Positions 1 to 8,499 of a stretch of DNA of 64,000 nucleotides are shown here, in pieces. The notes beneath the pieces are model-generated. The model was given only the letters and a program-made list of their open reading frames with translations, was not told where the DNA came from and did no database searches. The translations under genes and the position numbers were made by a program. The stretch comes from Rhodobacter capsulatus. GTDB lineage: Bacteria > Pseudomonadota > Alphaproteobacteria > Rhodobacterales > Rhodobacteraceae. The stretch's first letter is position 1. Each line of letters starts with the position of its first letter. The stretch spans positions 48,383-112,382 of the forward strand of contig NZ_QKZO01000009.1 in assembly GCF_003254295.1 (NCBI RefSeq), given 5' to 3'.

Positions 1-563
1 TCCGTGGGATCGGTCGGATCCGTGGGATCGGTCGGGCTGGTGGGGTCGGTCGAACCGCTGTCGCCGCCGCCGGCAAGGCCGAGGCCGGCCAGACCGGCCG
101 CAGCCCAGCCAAGCGGCCCCAGAGCCAGCGCGGCCGGGGCAAAGTTCGCCATGCCGGTGACATCATCCCCGGCCGGGCCCAGGATGTCATCGCCGTCAAG
201 GAAGGCCAGCTGTTCGTTCGGGCTCCATTTCCCCATCACTTCGGGGGTGCCGTAATCGGCATAGATCACCCCGTTGCCGCCCTCTTCAAGCGCCACCGCG
301 GTCAGTTCCCCGTCCGAAGAGATGTAAAGCTCGCCCCGCGCGGGATAGAAGCCGGAGAGGGTGATGGTGCGCCCGTCGACCAGAATGATCTGGAGGTCGT
401 CGCCGTCCCGCATGTATTTCAGGATACTGGTCTTGCTCAGGTTCAGCGAAATCTCGTCGCCAACCCCCACCTGAACGAAATCGCTTGCGCCCTCACCGGC
501 GACAAAGCCACGGGAAATACCGCCCATAGTATCACGGACGGCAAAGTCGACAGACTTCACCAT
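1..563 (-). CDS. BapA-like large adhesin, N-terminal part (runs off window)
   Basis: Only the first 187 codons are visible; the gene continues past base 1. The start (ATG at 563) has GGAG about 7 nt upstream. Residues 1-125 form a beta-rich, acidic domain resembling the prefix domain of BapA-type biofilm adhesins (SILNLSK-like and GDDLQIILVDG stretches). Residues 137-166 are a hydrophobic Ala/Gly/Leu segment ending in GLAGGG. From residue 170 the chain becomes a Thr-Asp-Pro repeat (TDPTSPTDPTDPTDP), encoded by a near-perfect tandem DNA repeat at the window edge. Family knowledge: such proteins are very large, cell-surface, usually exported by type I secretion and involved in attachment. The secretion genes are not in view. 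The family assignment rests on the N-terminal domain only. Confidence 0.7.
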   Translation of the reverse strand, partial: MVKSVDFAVRDTMGGISRGFVAGEGASDFVQVGVGDEISLNLSKTSILKYMRDGDDLQIILVDGRTITLSGFYPARGELYISSDGELTAVALEEGGNGVIYADYGTPEVMGKWSPNEQLAFLDGDDILGPAGDDVTGMANFAPAALALGPLGWAAAGLAGLGLAGGGDSGSTDPTSPTDPTDPTDPT

Positions 564-683
564 TATACTGCTCCGCCTCGAACATGACCCGGCTCTTTTG
601 GCCGGCTTCTAACTGCTATATTTCGAATACCTCAAAATTGACACAATGACTAGCGATAACTGTGAACGCTTCGGCGGGTTTGG

Positions 684-718
684 GTTGCAAAAGCCGGTCA
701 TTGCAGTGTTTTCGCAAC
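684..718. repeat. Short inverted repeat GTTGCAAAA / TTTTCGCAAC
   Basis: The arms at 684-692 and 709-718 match apart from one bulged base. The repeat lies just downstream of the minus-strand Nudix gene and upstream of the adhesin. It could be a weak transcript-end hairpin or a protein-binding dyad; there is no T-run. The rest of the 564-720 gap is AT-rich and probably holds the adhesin promoter. Confidence 0.3.
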
Positions 719-720
719 AC

Positions 721-1164
721 TCAGCCCAGATTTCGCAGAACTTTCGCCATGAAGTGCCGGTCCCCGGAATTGCTCAGCGCGGCCAGCGCCTCGGCGCCCG
801 ACATCCAAAAGGCGGTATGGCCCGGTTCGCTCGGCGGGCCGCGGCGCAGCGCCGGACGCGCCAGATAGATGTGGCAGACCTTCTCGGCCCAGCGGTCGTA
901 TTCCGGCATGTAGGTGAAGCGCCGATAGGCCCCCAGCCGCCGATGCCCGGTGATCGACCAGCCGGTCTCCTCGAACACTTCGCGGTTCAGCGCCGTCAGC
1001 GCGCCCTCGCCCGGATCGATGCCGCCGCCGGGCAGCTGGAATTCCGGCTTCGGCTCGGCCTGATGCGTCAGCAGGAAGCGGTCGCCCCGCATCAGCACCG
1101 CATAGGCCCCCGGCCGCAGCCTGTAGCGCTGCCCCGCCACCACCTGTTCGCCAAACCGCCGCAT
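721..1164 (-). CDS. Nudix hydrolase
   Basis: A 147-residue single-domain Nudix protein, predicted to cleave a nucleoside-diphosphate-linked substrate in the cytoplasm. The Nudix box (G-x5-E-x7-REUxEExGU) lies at residues 46-69, reading GGIDPGE then REVFEETGW, with every metal-binding glutamate present. The chosen start (MRRFGEQ) has an AGAGGA sequence about 9 nt upstream. The same frame stays open far upstream opposite hslO, but that part is antisense shadow. The gene is divergent from hslO, with 93 bp between the start codons. Substrate specificity cannot be read from the sequence. Confidence 0.85.
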   Translation of the reverse strand: MRRFGEQVVAGQRYRLRPGAYAVLMRGDRFLLTHQAEPKPEFQLPGGGIDPGEGALTALNREVFEETGWSITGHRRLGAYRRFTYMPEYDRWAEKVCHIYLARPALRRGPPSEPGHTAFWMSGAEALAALSNSGDRHFMAKVLRNLG

Positions 1165-1180
1165 TTTCGCACATCCTCTG

Positions 1181-1209
1181 TTGGGGGAACCGGTTGCCCC
1201 GCCTATATA
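1181..1209 (+). promoter_or_regulatory. Putative hslO promoter (heat-shock-like)
   Basis: TTG at 1181-1183 is followed after 18 nt by CCTATAT (1202-1208). It can equally be read as TTGGGG-17-TATATA for the housekeeping sigma factor. It sits about 50 bp before the hslO start. The same TTG-N18-CYTATAT layout precedes dnaK, which favours RpoH control; this is inference. Confidence 0.5.
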
Positions 1210-1257
1210 GGCACGATATGCCAGCCCAAGGGCTGCTCGAAAACCCCCGGGAACCAG

Positions 1258-2271
1258 ATGACACCGCTTTCGCAAATCGCTTGGGACGATACCGTCCTGC
1301 CGTTCCAACTTGACCGCTCGGATGTGCGCGGCCGCATCGCCCGCCTCGATGGCGTGCTGGAAGACGTGCTGCGCCAGCACGACTACCCCGCCATCGTCGA
1401 AGGGCTGGTGGCGGAAATCGCCCTGCTCACGGCGCTGATCGGGCAGACGATGAAACTGCGCTGGAAGCTCTCGCTGCAGGTGCGCGGCAAGGGGCCGATC
1501 CGGATTCTGGCCACCGATTATTACGCCCCCGAGACCGAGGGCGGCCCGGCCCGCATCCGCGCCTGGGCCAGTTTCGACCCGGCCCGGCTGGAGGAGGACG
1601 CCGATCCCTTCAGCCAGATCGGCGAGGGTTATCTGGCGGTGATGATCGACCAGGGCGAGGGCACGCTGCCCTATCAGGGCATGACCCCCTTGGCCGGGGG
1701 CTCGCTTTCGGCCTGTGCCGAGACCTATTTCGCCCAGTCCGAACAGCTGCCGACCCGGTTCCAGCTGGCTTATGGCCGTTCGACCGAGGTCGGTCAGGCC
1801 GAACGCTGGCGGGCCGGTGGCGTGATGCTGCAGATGATGCCCTCCTCGCCTGTTGCCGCGCGCGACGGCTCGGGCGAGGGCGGTCTTCTGCGCCATGCCG
1901 ACATCCTGGCCGGGGCCGAGGACGAGAACTGGACCCGCGCCAATGTGCTGCTGGATACGGTCGAGACGATGGAGCTGATCGGCCCCTCGGTCGGGCTGAC
2001 GAACCTGCTGGTGCGGCTCTTCAACGAGGAAGTGCCGCGGGTCTATGATCCGGTGCCGGTGCGCTTCGGCTGCACTTGTTCGGCCGATCGGGTCCGCACC
2101 AGCCTGTCGATCTATTCCGCCCGCGATCTGCGCCACATGACCACCGCCGAGGGCACGGTGACCGCCGATTGCCAGTTCTGCGGCGCGCATTACGTGTTCG
2201 ATCCGTTGACGCTGGGCTTCGAGGCGGTGAAGAACCCCGATGGCAGCCCGAAAGAGGCGGCGGATGGCTGA
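1258..2271 (+). CDS. hslO: Hsp33 redox-regulated chaperone
   Basis: A 337-residue Hsp33 protein: a cytoplasmic holdase activated by oxidation and unfolding of its zinc-binding C-terminus. The four zinc cysteines are present as CTC at 272-274 and CQFC at 305-308. The N-terminal substrate-binding domain contains the family's ETYFAQSEQLPT segment. Start ATG 1258 is chosen because the protein then begins with the family-typical DDTVLPFQLD; the longer open frame upstream overlaps the divergent Nudix gene. The last 8 nt overlap the next Nudix gene, so this gene and the next two form a translationally coupled operon. A heat-shock-like promoter lies just upstream. Confidence 0.93.
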   Translation: MTPLSQIAWDDTVLPFQLDRSDVRGRIARLDGVLEDVLRQHDYPAIVEGLVAEIALLTALIGQTMKLRWKLSLQVRGKGPIRILATDYYAPETEGGPARIRAWASFDPARLEEDADPFSQIGEGYLAVMIDQGEGTLPYQGMTPLAGGSLSACAETYFAQSEQLPTRFQLAYGRSTEVGQAERWRAGGVMLQMMPSSPVAARDGSGEGGLLRHADILAGAEDENWTRANVLLDTVETMELIGPSVGLTNLLVRLFNEEVPRVYDPVPVRFGCTCSADRVRTSLSIYSARDLRHMTTAEGTVTADCQFCGAHYVFDPLTLGFEAVKNPDGSPKEAADG

Positions 2272-2857
2272 CGGCTTCGCGCCCCTCCTTGCCGCTCTGG
2301 CAAGGCCGGGGCGGCCGTCGTCGGATTTCGACCTGAACCCCGGGACCGCGCTGCCCGAGGGCCGTGTGTTGTGGCCCGCGGGGGTTCTGCTGGTCTTCGA
2401 AGAGACGCCTGCGGGGCTGCGGCTTTATCTGACCAAACGCGCCTCGCATCTGCGCCACCACCCGGGGCAGATCGCCTTTCCGGGCGGCAAGGTCGAGCCG
2501 GGCGATGCGGGCCCGGTGGCAGCGGCGCTGCGCGAAGCCGAGGAGGAAATCGGCCTGCCGCGCCACGCGGTCGAGATCCTCGGCACGCTCGACCCGCATG
2601 AGACGGTGACCGGCTTTCTGGTCACCCCGGTTCTGGCGCGGCTGACCGCCCCCTTCACCCCGCGCCCCGACCCGTCCGAGGTCGAGGCGGTGTTCACCAT
2701 TCCCTTCTCGCATCTGGTTTCCGGCCGGTTCAGGGTCGAAAGCCGCCACTGGCGCGGCGGGATGCGGCAGTATTATGTGGCGCCCTTCGGGCCGCATTAC
2801 ATCTGGGGCGCCACCGCGCGGATGCTGCGGGCGCTGATCGACCGGATGGGCCGATGA
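2264..2857 (+). CDS. CoA pyrophosphatase-type Nudix hydrolase (NudL-like)
   Basis: A 197-residue Nudix protein. The UPF0035/NudL signature LTKRASHLRHHPGQIAFPGG spans residues 57-75 and runs into a complete Nudix box at 74-97 (GGKVEPGD then REAEEEIGL). Proteins with this combined motif hydrolyse CoA and acyl-CoA to 4'-phosphopantetheine and 3',5'-ADP. The start at 2264 overlaps the hslO stop by 8 nt, and the end overlaps the cca start by 4 nt (ATGA). An upstream in-frame ATG at 2240 lies inside hslO and is less likely. Confidence 0.85.
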   Translation: MADGFAPLLAALARPGRPSSDFDLNPGTALPEGRVLWPAGVLLVFEETPAGLRLYLTKRASHLRHHPGQIAFPGGKVEPGDAGPVAAALREAEEEIGLPRHAVEILGTLDPHETVTGFLVTPVLARLTAPFTPRPDPSEVEAVFTIPFSHLVSGRFRVESRHWRGGMRQYYVAPFGPHYIWGATARMLRALIDRMGR

Positions 2858-4008
2858 AGATCGCGGGCGACTGGCTGACGGCGGGTCATGTGCAAAAGGT
2901 GCTGGCGATGCTGTCGGGCGGCGGGCATCAGGCGCTGCTGGTCGGCGGCTGCGTGCGCAATGCGGCTCTGCTCCAGCCGGTTGCCGATATCGACATCGCC
3001 ACCGACGCCCCGCCCGAGCGGGTGATCGCGCTGGCAAGGAACGCCGGGCTGAAGCCGGTGCCGACGGGCATTGACCATGGCACGGTGACGGTCGTTGCCG
3101 ATCACATCGGCCACGAGGTCACCACCTTTCGCCGTGATGTCGAGACCTTCGGCCGCCATGCCACCGTGGCTTTTTCGACCGATCTGCGCGAAGACGCGGC
3201 GCGGCGCGATTTCACCATGAACGCGCTTTATGCGACGGCCGATGGCACGGTGCTGGATCCCTTGGGCGCGGGGCTGGCCGATCTGGCCGCGCGACGGCTG
3301 CGCTTTGTCGGCGACCCCGCGCAACGGATCACCGAGGATTATCTGCGCATCCTGCGCTTCTTCCGGTTCACCGCCTGGTATGGCGACCCCGATCAGGGGA
3401 TGGATGCCGAGGGTCTGGCCGCCTGCGCCGCGTTTTCCGCCGGAATAGAGACGCTTTCGCGCGAACGCATCGGCCATGAGATGCGCAAGCTGCTGTCTGC
3501 CCCCGATCCCGCCCCCGCCGTGGCGGCGATGGCGGCAAGCGGCGTGCTGGCGCAGGTGCTGCCCGGGGCCGAGGCCCGGTTTCTGGCGCCGCTCGTGCAT
3601 CTGGAAGGCTCTGTTCCGCCTGATCCGCTGCGGCGGCTGGCCTGTCTTGGCGGCGAAGACCCCGCCGAGCGGCTGCGGCTCTCGAAAACCGAGGCCCGCC
3701 GGCTGGAGCAGCTGCGCGCGGCTTTGGGCGATCCGGGTTCGGAGGCCGAACTGGGCTATCGTTACGGCGCCGAGACGGGCCGCGATGCGCTGCTGATCCG
3801 CGCCGCCGCGCTGGGGCAGGACATCTCCGATTTCAGCCGGAACAGGGTCGCATTCGGCGCCGCGCAGCGCTTCCCGGTGACGGCTGCCGATCTGATGCCC
3901 GCGCTTGCCGGACCGGCCCTTGGCGCGCGGCTGAAAGCGCTGGAAACCCGCTGGATCGCCTCGGGCTTCTCGCTTTCGCGTGAGGCGCTGCTTGCCGCGG
4001 ACGGCTGA
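2854..4008 (+). CDS. cca: CCA tRNA nucleotidyltransferase / poly(A) polymerase family
   Basis: A 384-residue class II nucleotidyltransferase. The head-domain motif LLVGGCVRNA (28-37) and the metal-binding DIDIATD (45-51) are present. They are followed by the RRDFTMNALY motif and the RILRFFRFTA segment that ends the catalytic core. Family role: adds or repairs the 3'-terminal CCA of tRNAs. The gene overlaps the preceding Nudix gene by ATGA. Alphaproteobacterial members of this length are usually CCA-adding enzymes rather than PcnB. Confidence 0.88.
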   Translation: MKIAGDWLTAGHVQKVLAMLSGGGHQALLVGGCVRNAALLQPVADIDIATDAPPERVIALARNAGLKPVPTGIDHGTVTVVADHIGHEVTTFRRDVETFGRHATVAFSTDLREDAARRDFTMNALYATADGTVLDPLGAGLADLAARRLRFVGDPAQRITEDYLRILRFFRFTAWYGDPDQGMDAEGLAACAAFSAGIETLSRERIGHEMRKLLSAPDPAPAVAAMAASGVLAQVLPGAEARFLAPLVHLEGSVPPDPLRRLACLGGEDPAERLRLSKTEARRLEQLRAALGDPGSEAELGYRYGAETGRDALLIRAAALGQDISDFSRNRVAFGAAQRFPVTAADLMPALAGPALGARLKALETRWIASGFSLSREALLAADG

Positions 4009-4058
4009 GCTTTCCCTTTCCTCTTCGCCCGCTATATTCGAAGACGAAAGGAATTCCG

Positions 4059-5909
4059 ATGATCGACGCCTTCCTGCCTGCCGAGGGCCCGCCGCCCTCG
4101 CGTTTGACCCCGTTTCTGCGCTGGTGCCTGAAGGGCGCCTGGCCTGCCGTCTGGATGGCCGGGGCGGCTTCGGCTTTGGCGGGCTCGATGGAGGTGGGGG
4201 CGGCCTGGCTTCTGGGGCTGGTCATCGATTCTGTCGTCGGCGCCGATCCGGCGGGCTATGCCGGGCAGCATCTGTGGCTGCTTTTCGCCTTCGTCATCTT
4301 CTATCTGGTGATCCGGCCAGCGGCCTTTGGGCTTTCGACCTGGACGACGAACATGCTGGTGGCGCCGAATGTGATGCCGCAGGTTCTGTCGCGATTGCAC
4401 CGCTGGACGATGGGCCATTCGGTCACCTTCTTCGACAACGACTTTGCCGGGCGCATCGCGCAAAAGCAGATGCAGACCGCCCGCGCCGTCACCGATGTCG
4501 TCTCGGAAGTCATCGGCACGGTCTTTTTCGCGCTCGCCTCGATCATCGGGTCGGTGGTGCTTTTGGCCGGAATAGACACCTGGGGGGCGCTGGCGCTGGC
4601 GCTTTGGCTGGTGTTCTACCTGCTCCTGATCCGGGCCTTCCTGCCGCATGTGCGGGGCCGGTCCAAGGCCCGCGCTTCGGCGCGGGCGATGGTGACGGGG
4701 CAGGTCGTCGATACGATCACCAACATCAAGACGGTGAAGCTTTTCGCCCATGCCGATCACGAGGACCAGGTGGCGCTGGGCGCGATGGAGGGGTTTCGCA
4801 CCGCCACACGGCGGTTCGGCGTCACCTCCACCTGGTATCGGCTGAGCCAGATCACCTTTTCCGGCCTGTTGCCGATCCTTCTGGTCGGCGGTGCGATGCT
4901 GATGTGGCGCAAGGGCGCCGCGACGCCGGGCGACATTGCCGCGGCGGGCGCCGTGGCGATGCGGATCGCGCAGATGTCGGGCTGGGTGTCGCAATCGCTG
5001 ATGGCGCTGTGGTCGAACATCGGCGAGGTCGAGGACGGCATGCGCACCCTCACCCCCGCCCATGCGATCACCGATGCCGAAGGCGCGCAGGCGCTGGGCC
5101 GGGTGCGGGGCGAGGTCCGCTTCGATCAGGTCAGCTTCGCCTATGGCCGCGAAAAGGGCGGTATCGACGGCGTCGATCTGACGATCAAACCGGGGGAACG
5201 GATCGGCATCGTCGGCGCCTCGGGGGCGGGGAAATCGACGCTGGTCGCGCTGCTTTTGCGGCTCTATGACACCGAAAAGGGCCGGGTGATGATCGACGGG
5301 ATCGATCTGCGCGATGTCACGCAGGAAAGCCTGCGCCGCAATATCGGCATGGTCACGCAGGAAACTGCGATGTTCAACCGCTCGGCGCGGGAAAACATTC
5401 TGTACGGTCGTCCCGATGCCACGGATGCCGAGATGATCGCCGCGGCAAAGGCCGCCGAGGCGCATGAGTTCATCGAAGGCCTTGTCGATCACACCGGCAA
5501 GACCGGCTATGACGCGGCCTTGGGCGAGCGGGGCGTGAAGCTGTCGGGCGGGCAGCGGCAGCGCATCGCGCTGGCGCGGGCGTTTTTGAAGAACGCCCCC
5601 ATTCTGGTGCTCGACGAGGCGACCTCGGCCTTGGACAGCGAGGTCGAGGCGGCGATTCAGCAGGCGCTCGGACGGGTGATGGAGGGCAAGACCGTGCTGG
5701 CGATCGCGCACCGGCTGTCCACCATCGCGGAAATGGACCGGATCGTCGTGCTGGATCAGGGCCGGATCGTCGAAGAAGGCAGCCATGCCGAGCTTCTGGC
5801 GCAGAACGGGCTTTATGCCCGCTACTGGAACCGGCAATCGGGCGGCTTCCTTGGCACCGAGGAGGAAGAGGCCGAAGAGCCGCTTTCGGGCATCGAGGCC
5901 GCGCAATAG
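4059..5909 (+). CDS. ABC transporter, fused permease and ATPase (exporter type)
   Basis: A 616-residue half-transporter. An N-terminal membrane domain with about six hydrophobic helices (residues 30-330) is fused to a nucleotide-binding domain. Walker A GASGAGKST is at about 385, the LSGGQ signature at 495-499, and Walker B ILVLDEATS at about 515, followed by the H-loop IAHRLST. Exporter-type half-transporters act as dimers moving lipids, drugs or peptides outward; the substrate is not evident. An AAAGGA sequence precedes ATG 4059. It sits 50 bp after cca and probably continues the transcript. Confidence 0.9.
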   Translation: MIDAFLPAEGPPPSRLTPFLRWCLKGAWPAVWMAGAASALAGSMEVGAAWLLGLVIDSVVGADPAGYAGQHLWLLFAFVIFYLVIRPAAFGLSTWTTNMLVAPNVMPQVLSRLHRWTMGHSVTFFDNDFAGRIAQKQMQTARAVTDVVSEVIGTVFFALASIIGSVVLLAGIDTWGALALALWLVFYLLLIRAFLPHVRGRSKARASARAMVTGQVVDTITNIKTVKLFAHADHEDQVALGAMEGFRTATRRFGVTSTWYRLSQITFSGLLPILLVGGAMLMWRKGAATPGDIAAAGAVAMRIAQMSGWVSQSLMALWSNIGEVEDGMRTLTPAHAITDAEGAQALGRVRGEVRFDQVSFAYGREKGGIDGVDLTIKPGERIGIVGASGAGKSTLVALLLRLYDTEKGRVMIDGIDLRDVTQESLRRNIGMVTQETAMFNRSARENILYGRPDATDAEMIAAAKAAEAHEFIEGLVDHTGKTGYDAALGERGVKLSGGQRQRIALARAFLKNAPILVLDEATSALDSEVEAAIQQALGRVMEGKTVLAIAHRLSTIAEMDRIVVLDQGRIVEEGSHAELLAQNGLYARYWNRQSGGFLGTEEEEAEEPLSGIEAAQ

Positions 5910-5959
5910 GCTTGGCGGGGCGGGGCCCATCGGCTAAGCGGGGCCAAAGGAGCCCGCCC

Positions 5960-7183
5960 ATGTCCCTCACCATCGACCGTCTGTCCCTGCTTGCCGATGG
6001 CGTCGCCCACGGGCTTGATGGCACCGTGCATGTGGCGATGGCGCTGCCCGGCGAAGTGATCGAGGGCACAGTCGAAAACGGCCGCATCGCCGCGCCGTCG
6101 ATCCTCACGCCCTCCCCCGACCGGGTCAAGGCGCCCTGTCCGCATTATCGCGCCTGTGGCGGCTGTCTTTTGCAGCACGCGTCCGAAAGCTTCGTCGCGG
6201 GCTGGAAGGCGCAGGTGGTGGAAACCGCGCTGGCCGGGCGGGGCATTGCGGCGCGGGTCGCGCGCGTCGAAACCTCGCCCGAGTTTTCGCGCCGTCGCGC
6301 CACCTTTTCCGGGCGGCGCACGAAGAAAGGCACCTTGGTCGGCTTTCACGCCCGCGCTTCGGATACGGTGGTGGAGGTGCCGCAGTGCCGGATCCTGCGG
6401 CCGGAACTGCTGGCCGTGCTGCCCGCGCTGAACGCGATGACGGCGGCGGGGGCCTCGCGCAAGGGCGAGATTTCCTTTGCGGTGACGCTGTCGGAGGCCG
6501 GGCTGGAAGTGGCGGCCAAGGGCGGCAAGGAGATGGAGCCCACGCTGTTTCAGACCCTTGCGGGCCTGGCCGAACAGCAGGATTTCGCCCTGCTGAGCTG
6601 GGAGGCCGAGACCGTCGCCGCCCGCCGTCCGGCGCTGCAGAGCTTTGGCGCCGCCCGGGTCAATCCGCCGCCCGGGGCGTTCTTGCAGGCCACCGCCGCG
6701 GGCGAGGCGGCCTTGGTCGCCTTTGTCCGTGAAAGCACCCGGGGGGCCTTGAAGATTGCCGATCTTTTCGCCGGTTGCGGCACCTTTGCCCTGCCGCTGG
6801 CGGCCGCGGCCGAGGTTCATGCGGTCGAAAGCGAGGCCGCGATGCTGATGGCGCTCGACAAGGGCTGGCGCGGGGCGCAGGGCCTCAAGCTGCTGACCCA
6901 CGAGGCCCGCGATCTGTTCCGTCGCCCGCTGCTTCCTGACGAGATCGACCGCTTCGACGCCGTGGTGATCGATCCGCCGCGGGCGGGCGCCGAGGCGCAG
7001 GTGGCCGAGATCGCCGCGTCAAAGCTGCGCAACCTGACCTATGTGTCCTGCAACCCGGTGACCTTTGCCCGCGATGCCGAAAAGCTGGTGCAGGCGGGCT
7101 TTGCGCTGGCGGACGTGATCGTGGTCGATCAGTTCCGCCACTCGGCGCATATCGAGCTTGCAGCAAGCTTCCGGCGCACGTAA
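5960..7183 (+). CDS. Fe-S cluster RNA (uracil-5-)-methyltransferase, TrmA/RlmD family
   Basis: A 407-residue SAM-dependent methyltransferase that probably methylates a uridine C5 in rRNA or tRNA. A cysteine cluster near residues 59-70 (CPHYRACGGCLLQH) matches the 4Fe-4S site of RlmD/RumA enzymes. The SAM site reads DLFAGCGTF. The catalytic cysteine and partner motif YVSCNPVTFARD is near residue 362, preceded by VIDPPRAG. ATG 5960 follows a good AAAGGAG site; an earlier in-frame ATG (5912) lacks one. The N-terminal TRAM-like segment is short. Which RNA position is modified cannot be told. Confidence 0.85.
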   Translation: MSLTIDRLSLLADGVAHGLDGTVHVAMALPGEVIEGTVENGRIAAPSILTPSPDRVKAPCPHYRACGGCLLQHASESFVAGWKAQVVETALAGRGIAARVARVETSPEFSRRRATFSGRRTKKGTLVGFHARASDTVVEVPQCRILRPELLAVLPALNAMTAAGASRKGEISFAVTLSEAGLEVAAKGGKEMEPTLFQTLAGLAEQQDFALLSWEAETVAARRPALQSFGAARVNPPPGAFLQATAAGEAALVAFVRESTRGALKIADLFAGCGTFALPLAAAAEVHAVESEAAMLMALDKGWRGAQGLKLLTHEARDLFRRPLLPDEIDRFDAVVIDPPRAGAEAQVAEIAASKLRNLTYVSCNPVTFARDAEKLVQAGFALADVIVVDQFRHSAHIELAASFRRT

Positions 7184-7262
7184 GGCCATCGCGCCCGGCC
7201 TGATTTCTTGTTAGGCTGGGCGCAACGATAACACCAAACTACCGGCAGCACACAGGCACGTC

Positions 7263-7766
7263 ATGCACCGTCGCACGCTTCTTCTGGGGCTTTCCAGCCT
7301 CACCCTTCTGGCCGCTTGCGGCGGCGATTCCGCGAAATTCCGCAACTATTCCGGGCCCAAGGTCACCCAGATCCAGGTCTTCAAGAAAAAGCGGAAGATG
7401 TTCCTCTTCATCGGCGACGATGTGGTGCGGAAATACAGGATTTCTCTCGGGAACCGGCCGGTTGGCACGAAGCGCTTCGAGGGCGACGGCAAGACCCCCG
7501 AGGGGCTTTACCACATCTCGATGCACAATCCGAATTCGGCCTATCACCTGTCGCTGCGGGTCTCTTATCCCAATGCCCAGGATGTGGCCTATGCCGAGGA
7601 ACGCGGCCGCAAGCCGGGCGGCGACATCATGATTCACGGCCAGGGGCGGAAATACCGCGGCCGCCGCGATGACTGGACGGCAGGCTGCATCGCGGTGACC
7701 GATGACGAGATCGAGGAAATCTTCGCGATGGTGCCGAATGGCACGCCGATCTTCATCTTCCCCTGA
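7263..7766 (+). CDS. L,D-transpeptidase lipoprotein (YkuD domain)
   Basis: A 167-residue exported YkuD-domain protein. The N-terminus is a lipoprotein signal with lipobox LLAAC, so Cys19 would be lipidated. The catalytic signature shows His125 in IMIHGQG and Cys142 in WTAGCIAV. Family role: forms 3-3 cross-links in peptidoglycan or attaches proteins to it, in the periplasm. It converges on a CAP-domain lipoprotein across a shared bidirectional terminator. A second YkuD protein follows 0.7 kb later. Confidence 0.85.
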   Translation: MHRRTLLLGLSSLTLLAACGGDSAKFRNYSGPKVTQIQVFKKKRKMFLFIGDDVVRKYRISLGNRPVGTKRFEGDGKTPEGLYHISMHNPNSAYHLSLRVSYPNAQDVAYAEERGRKPGGDIMIHGQGRKYRGRRDDWTAGCIAVTDDEIEEIFAMVPNGTPIFIFP

Positions 7767-7784
7767 TCCGATCCCCGGACAGGC

Positions 7785-7809
7785 AAAAGGCCCCCGCGGG
7801 GGCCTTTTT
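7785..7809. terminator. Bidirectional intrinsic terminator
   Basis: A perfect palindrome with arms AAAAGGCCCCC and GGGGGCCTTTT around GC, followed by T on the plus strand and, by symmetry, on the minus strand. It lies between the convergent transpeptidase and CAP-domain genes. Confidence 0.9.
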
Positions 7810-7829
7810 CGTCTTTGGCGCCGCCGGAC

Positions 7830-8339
7830 TTACTGGCCGGTGACCATCGTCCACCAGATCTTGCCCGAGGGCTCCTGATACCAGGAAAAGCCCATCTGCG
7901 TCGCCGCCGGGTTCAGGATCACGTCGCGGGTGTCGGCCAGACCCATCCAGGCCGAGAGCGTCTCGGTCTCGGTCTCGTAGGTCTCGGAGATGTTCTCGCC
8001 GAGGAACTGGCCCATGAAGCCCGCGCGCTGCACGCGCTGCAGCGGCGAGGACCCGTCCGAGCCCCAGTGCCAGGGCCGGTTCTGGTCGGCCATGTCGCGG
8101 GAATGCCGTTCGGCGGCCGCGGTCAGCGCCGGGTTCAACGCCACCGGCGCGGTGCCGCGGGCGGCGCGCAGCGTGTTCATGGCCTCGACAACCCGCACCG
8201 GGATTTCCTTCGCATCGCCCTTGGAGATGCGATACATCTTCGGCAGCGGCTTGCCATCGGGGCCGATCTGTTCGCCGGAAGTGGTGCAGGCTGCCAAGGC
8301 AAGGCTGGCCGAAACAAGCAGGACGGTAGCGCGGATCAT
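7830..8339 (-). CDS. CAP/SCP-domain lipoprotein
   Basis: A 169-residue exported protein with a lipoprotein signal ending at Cys18 (LALAAC). The rest is a bacterial CAP (cysteine-rich secretory protein, antigen 5, PR-1) domain. Characteristic pieces are LNPALTAAAERHSRDMADQN, GENI, and the C-terminal GFSWYQEPSGKIWWTMV. CAP proteins are extracytoplasmic; bacterial functions are poorly defined. It is flanked by two L,D-transpeptidases, which suggests an envelope role (inference). It is divergent from the downstream transpeptidase with a 160-bp shared upstream region. Confidence 0.8.
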   Translation of the reverse strand: MIRATVLLVSASLALAACTTSGEQIGPDGKPLPKMYRISKGDAKEIPVRVVEAMNTLRAARGTAPVALNPALTAAAERHSRDMADQNRPWHWGSDGSSPLQRVQRAGFMGQFLGENISETYETETETLSAWMGLADTRDVILNPAATQMGFSWYQEPSGKIWWTMVTGQ

Positions 8340-8499
8340 GGGTTCCCCTCGGATTTGAGCGGTGCCTTACACCGCCGCGCAGGGCGGCGCAAACCCACAG
8401 TTGCGTGAAACCCCACAATGACGCCGGTTTGATTTGCACCTGCGGCGCAGCCGTCTTATGGAGGCGCCCTGAATCGTTCACGCCCTACGGAGTTCACCC

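Noticed and set aside
4-255. A plus-strand frame of Gly-Ser-Val repeats at the window start
   Set aside because: It is the complement of the Thr-Asp-Pro repeat of the minus-strand adhesin, which has a proper start and domain.
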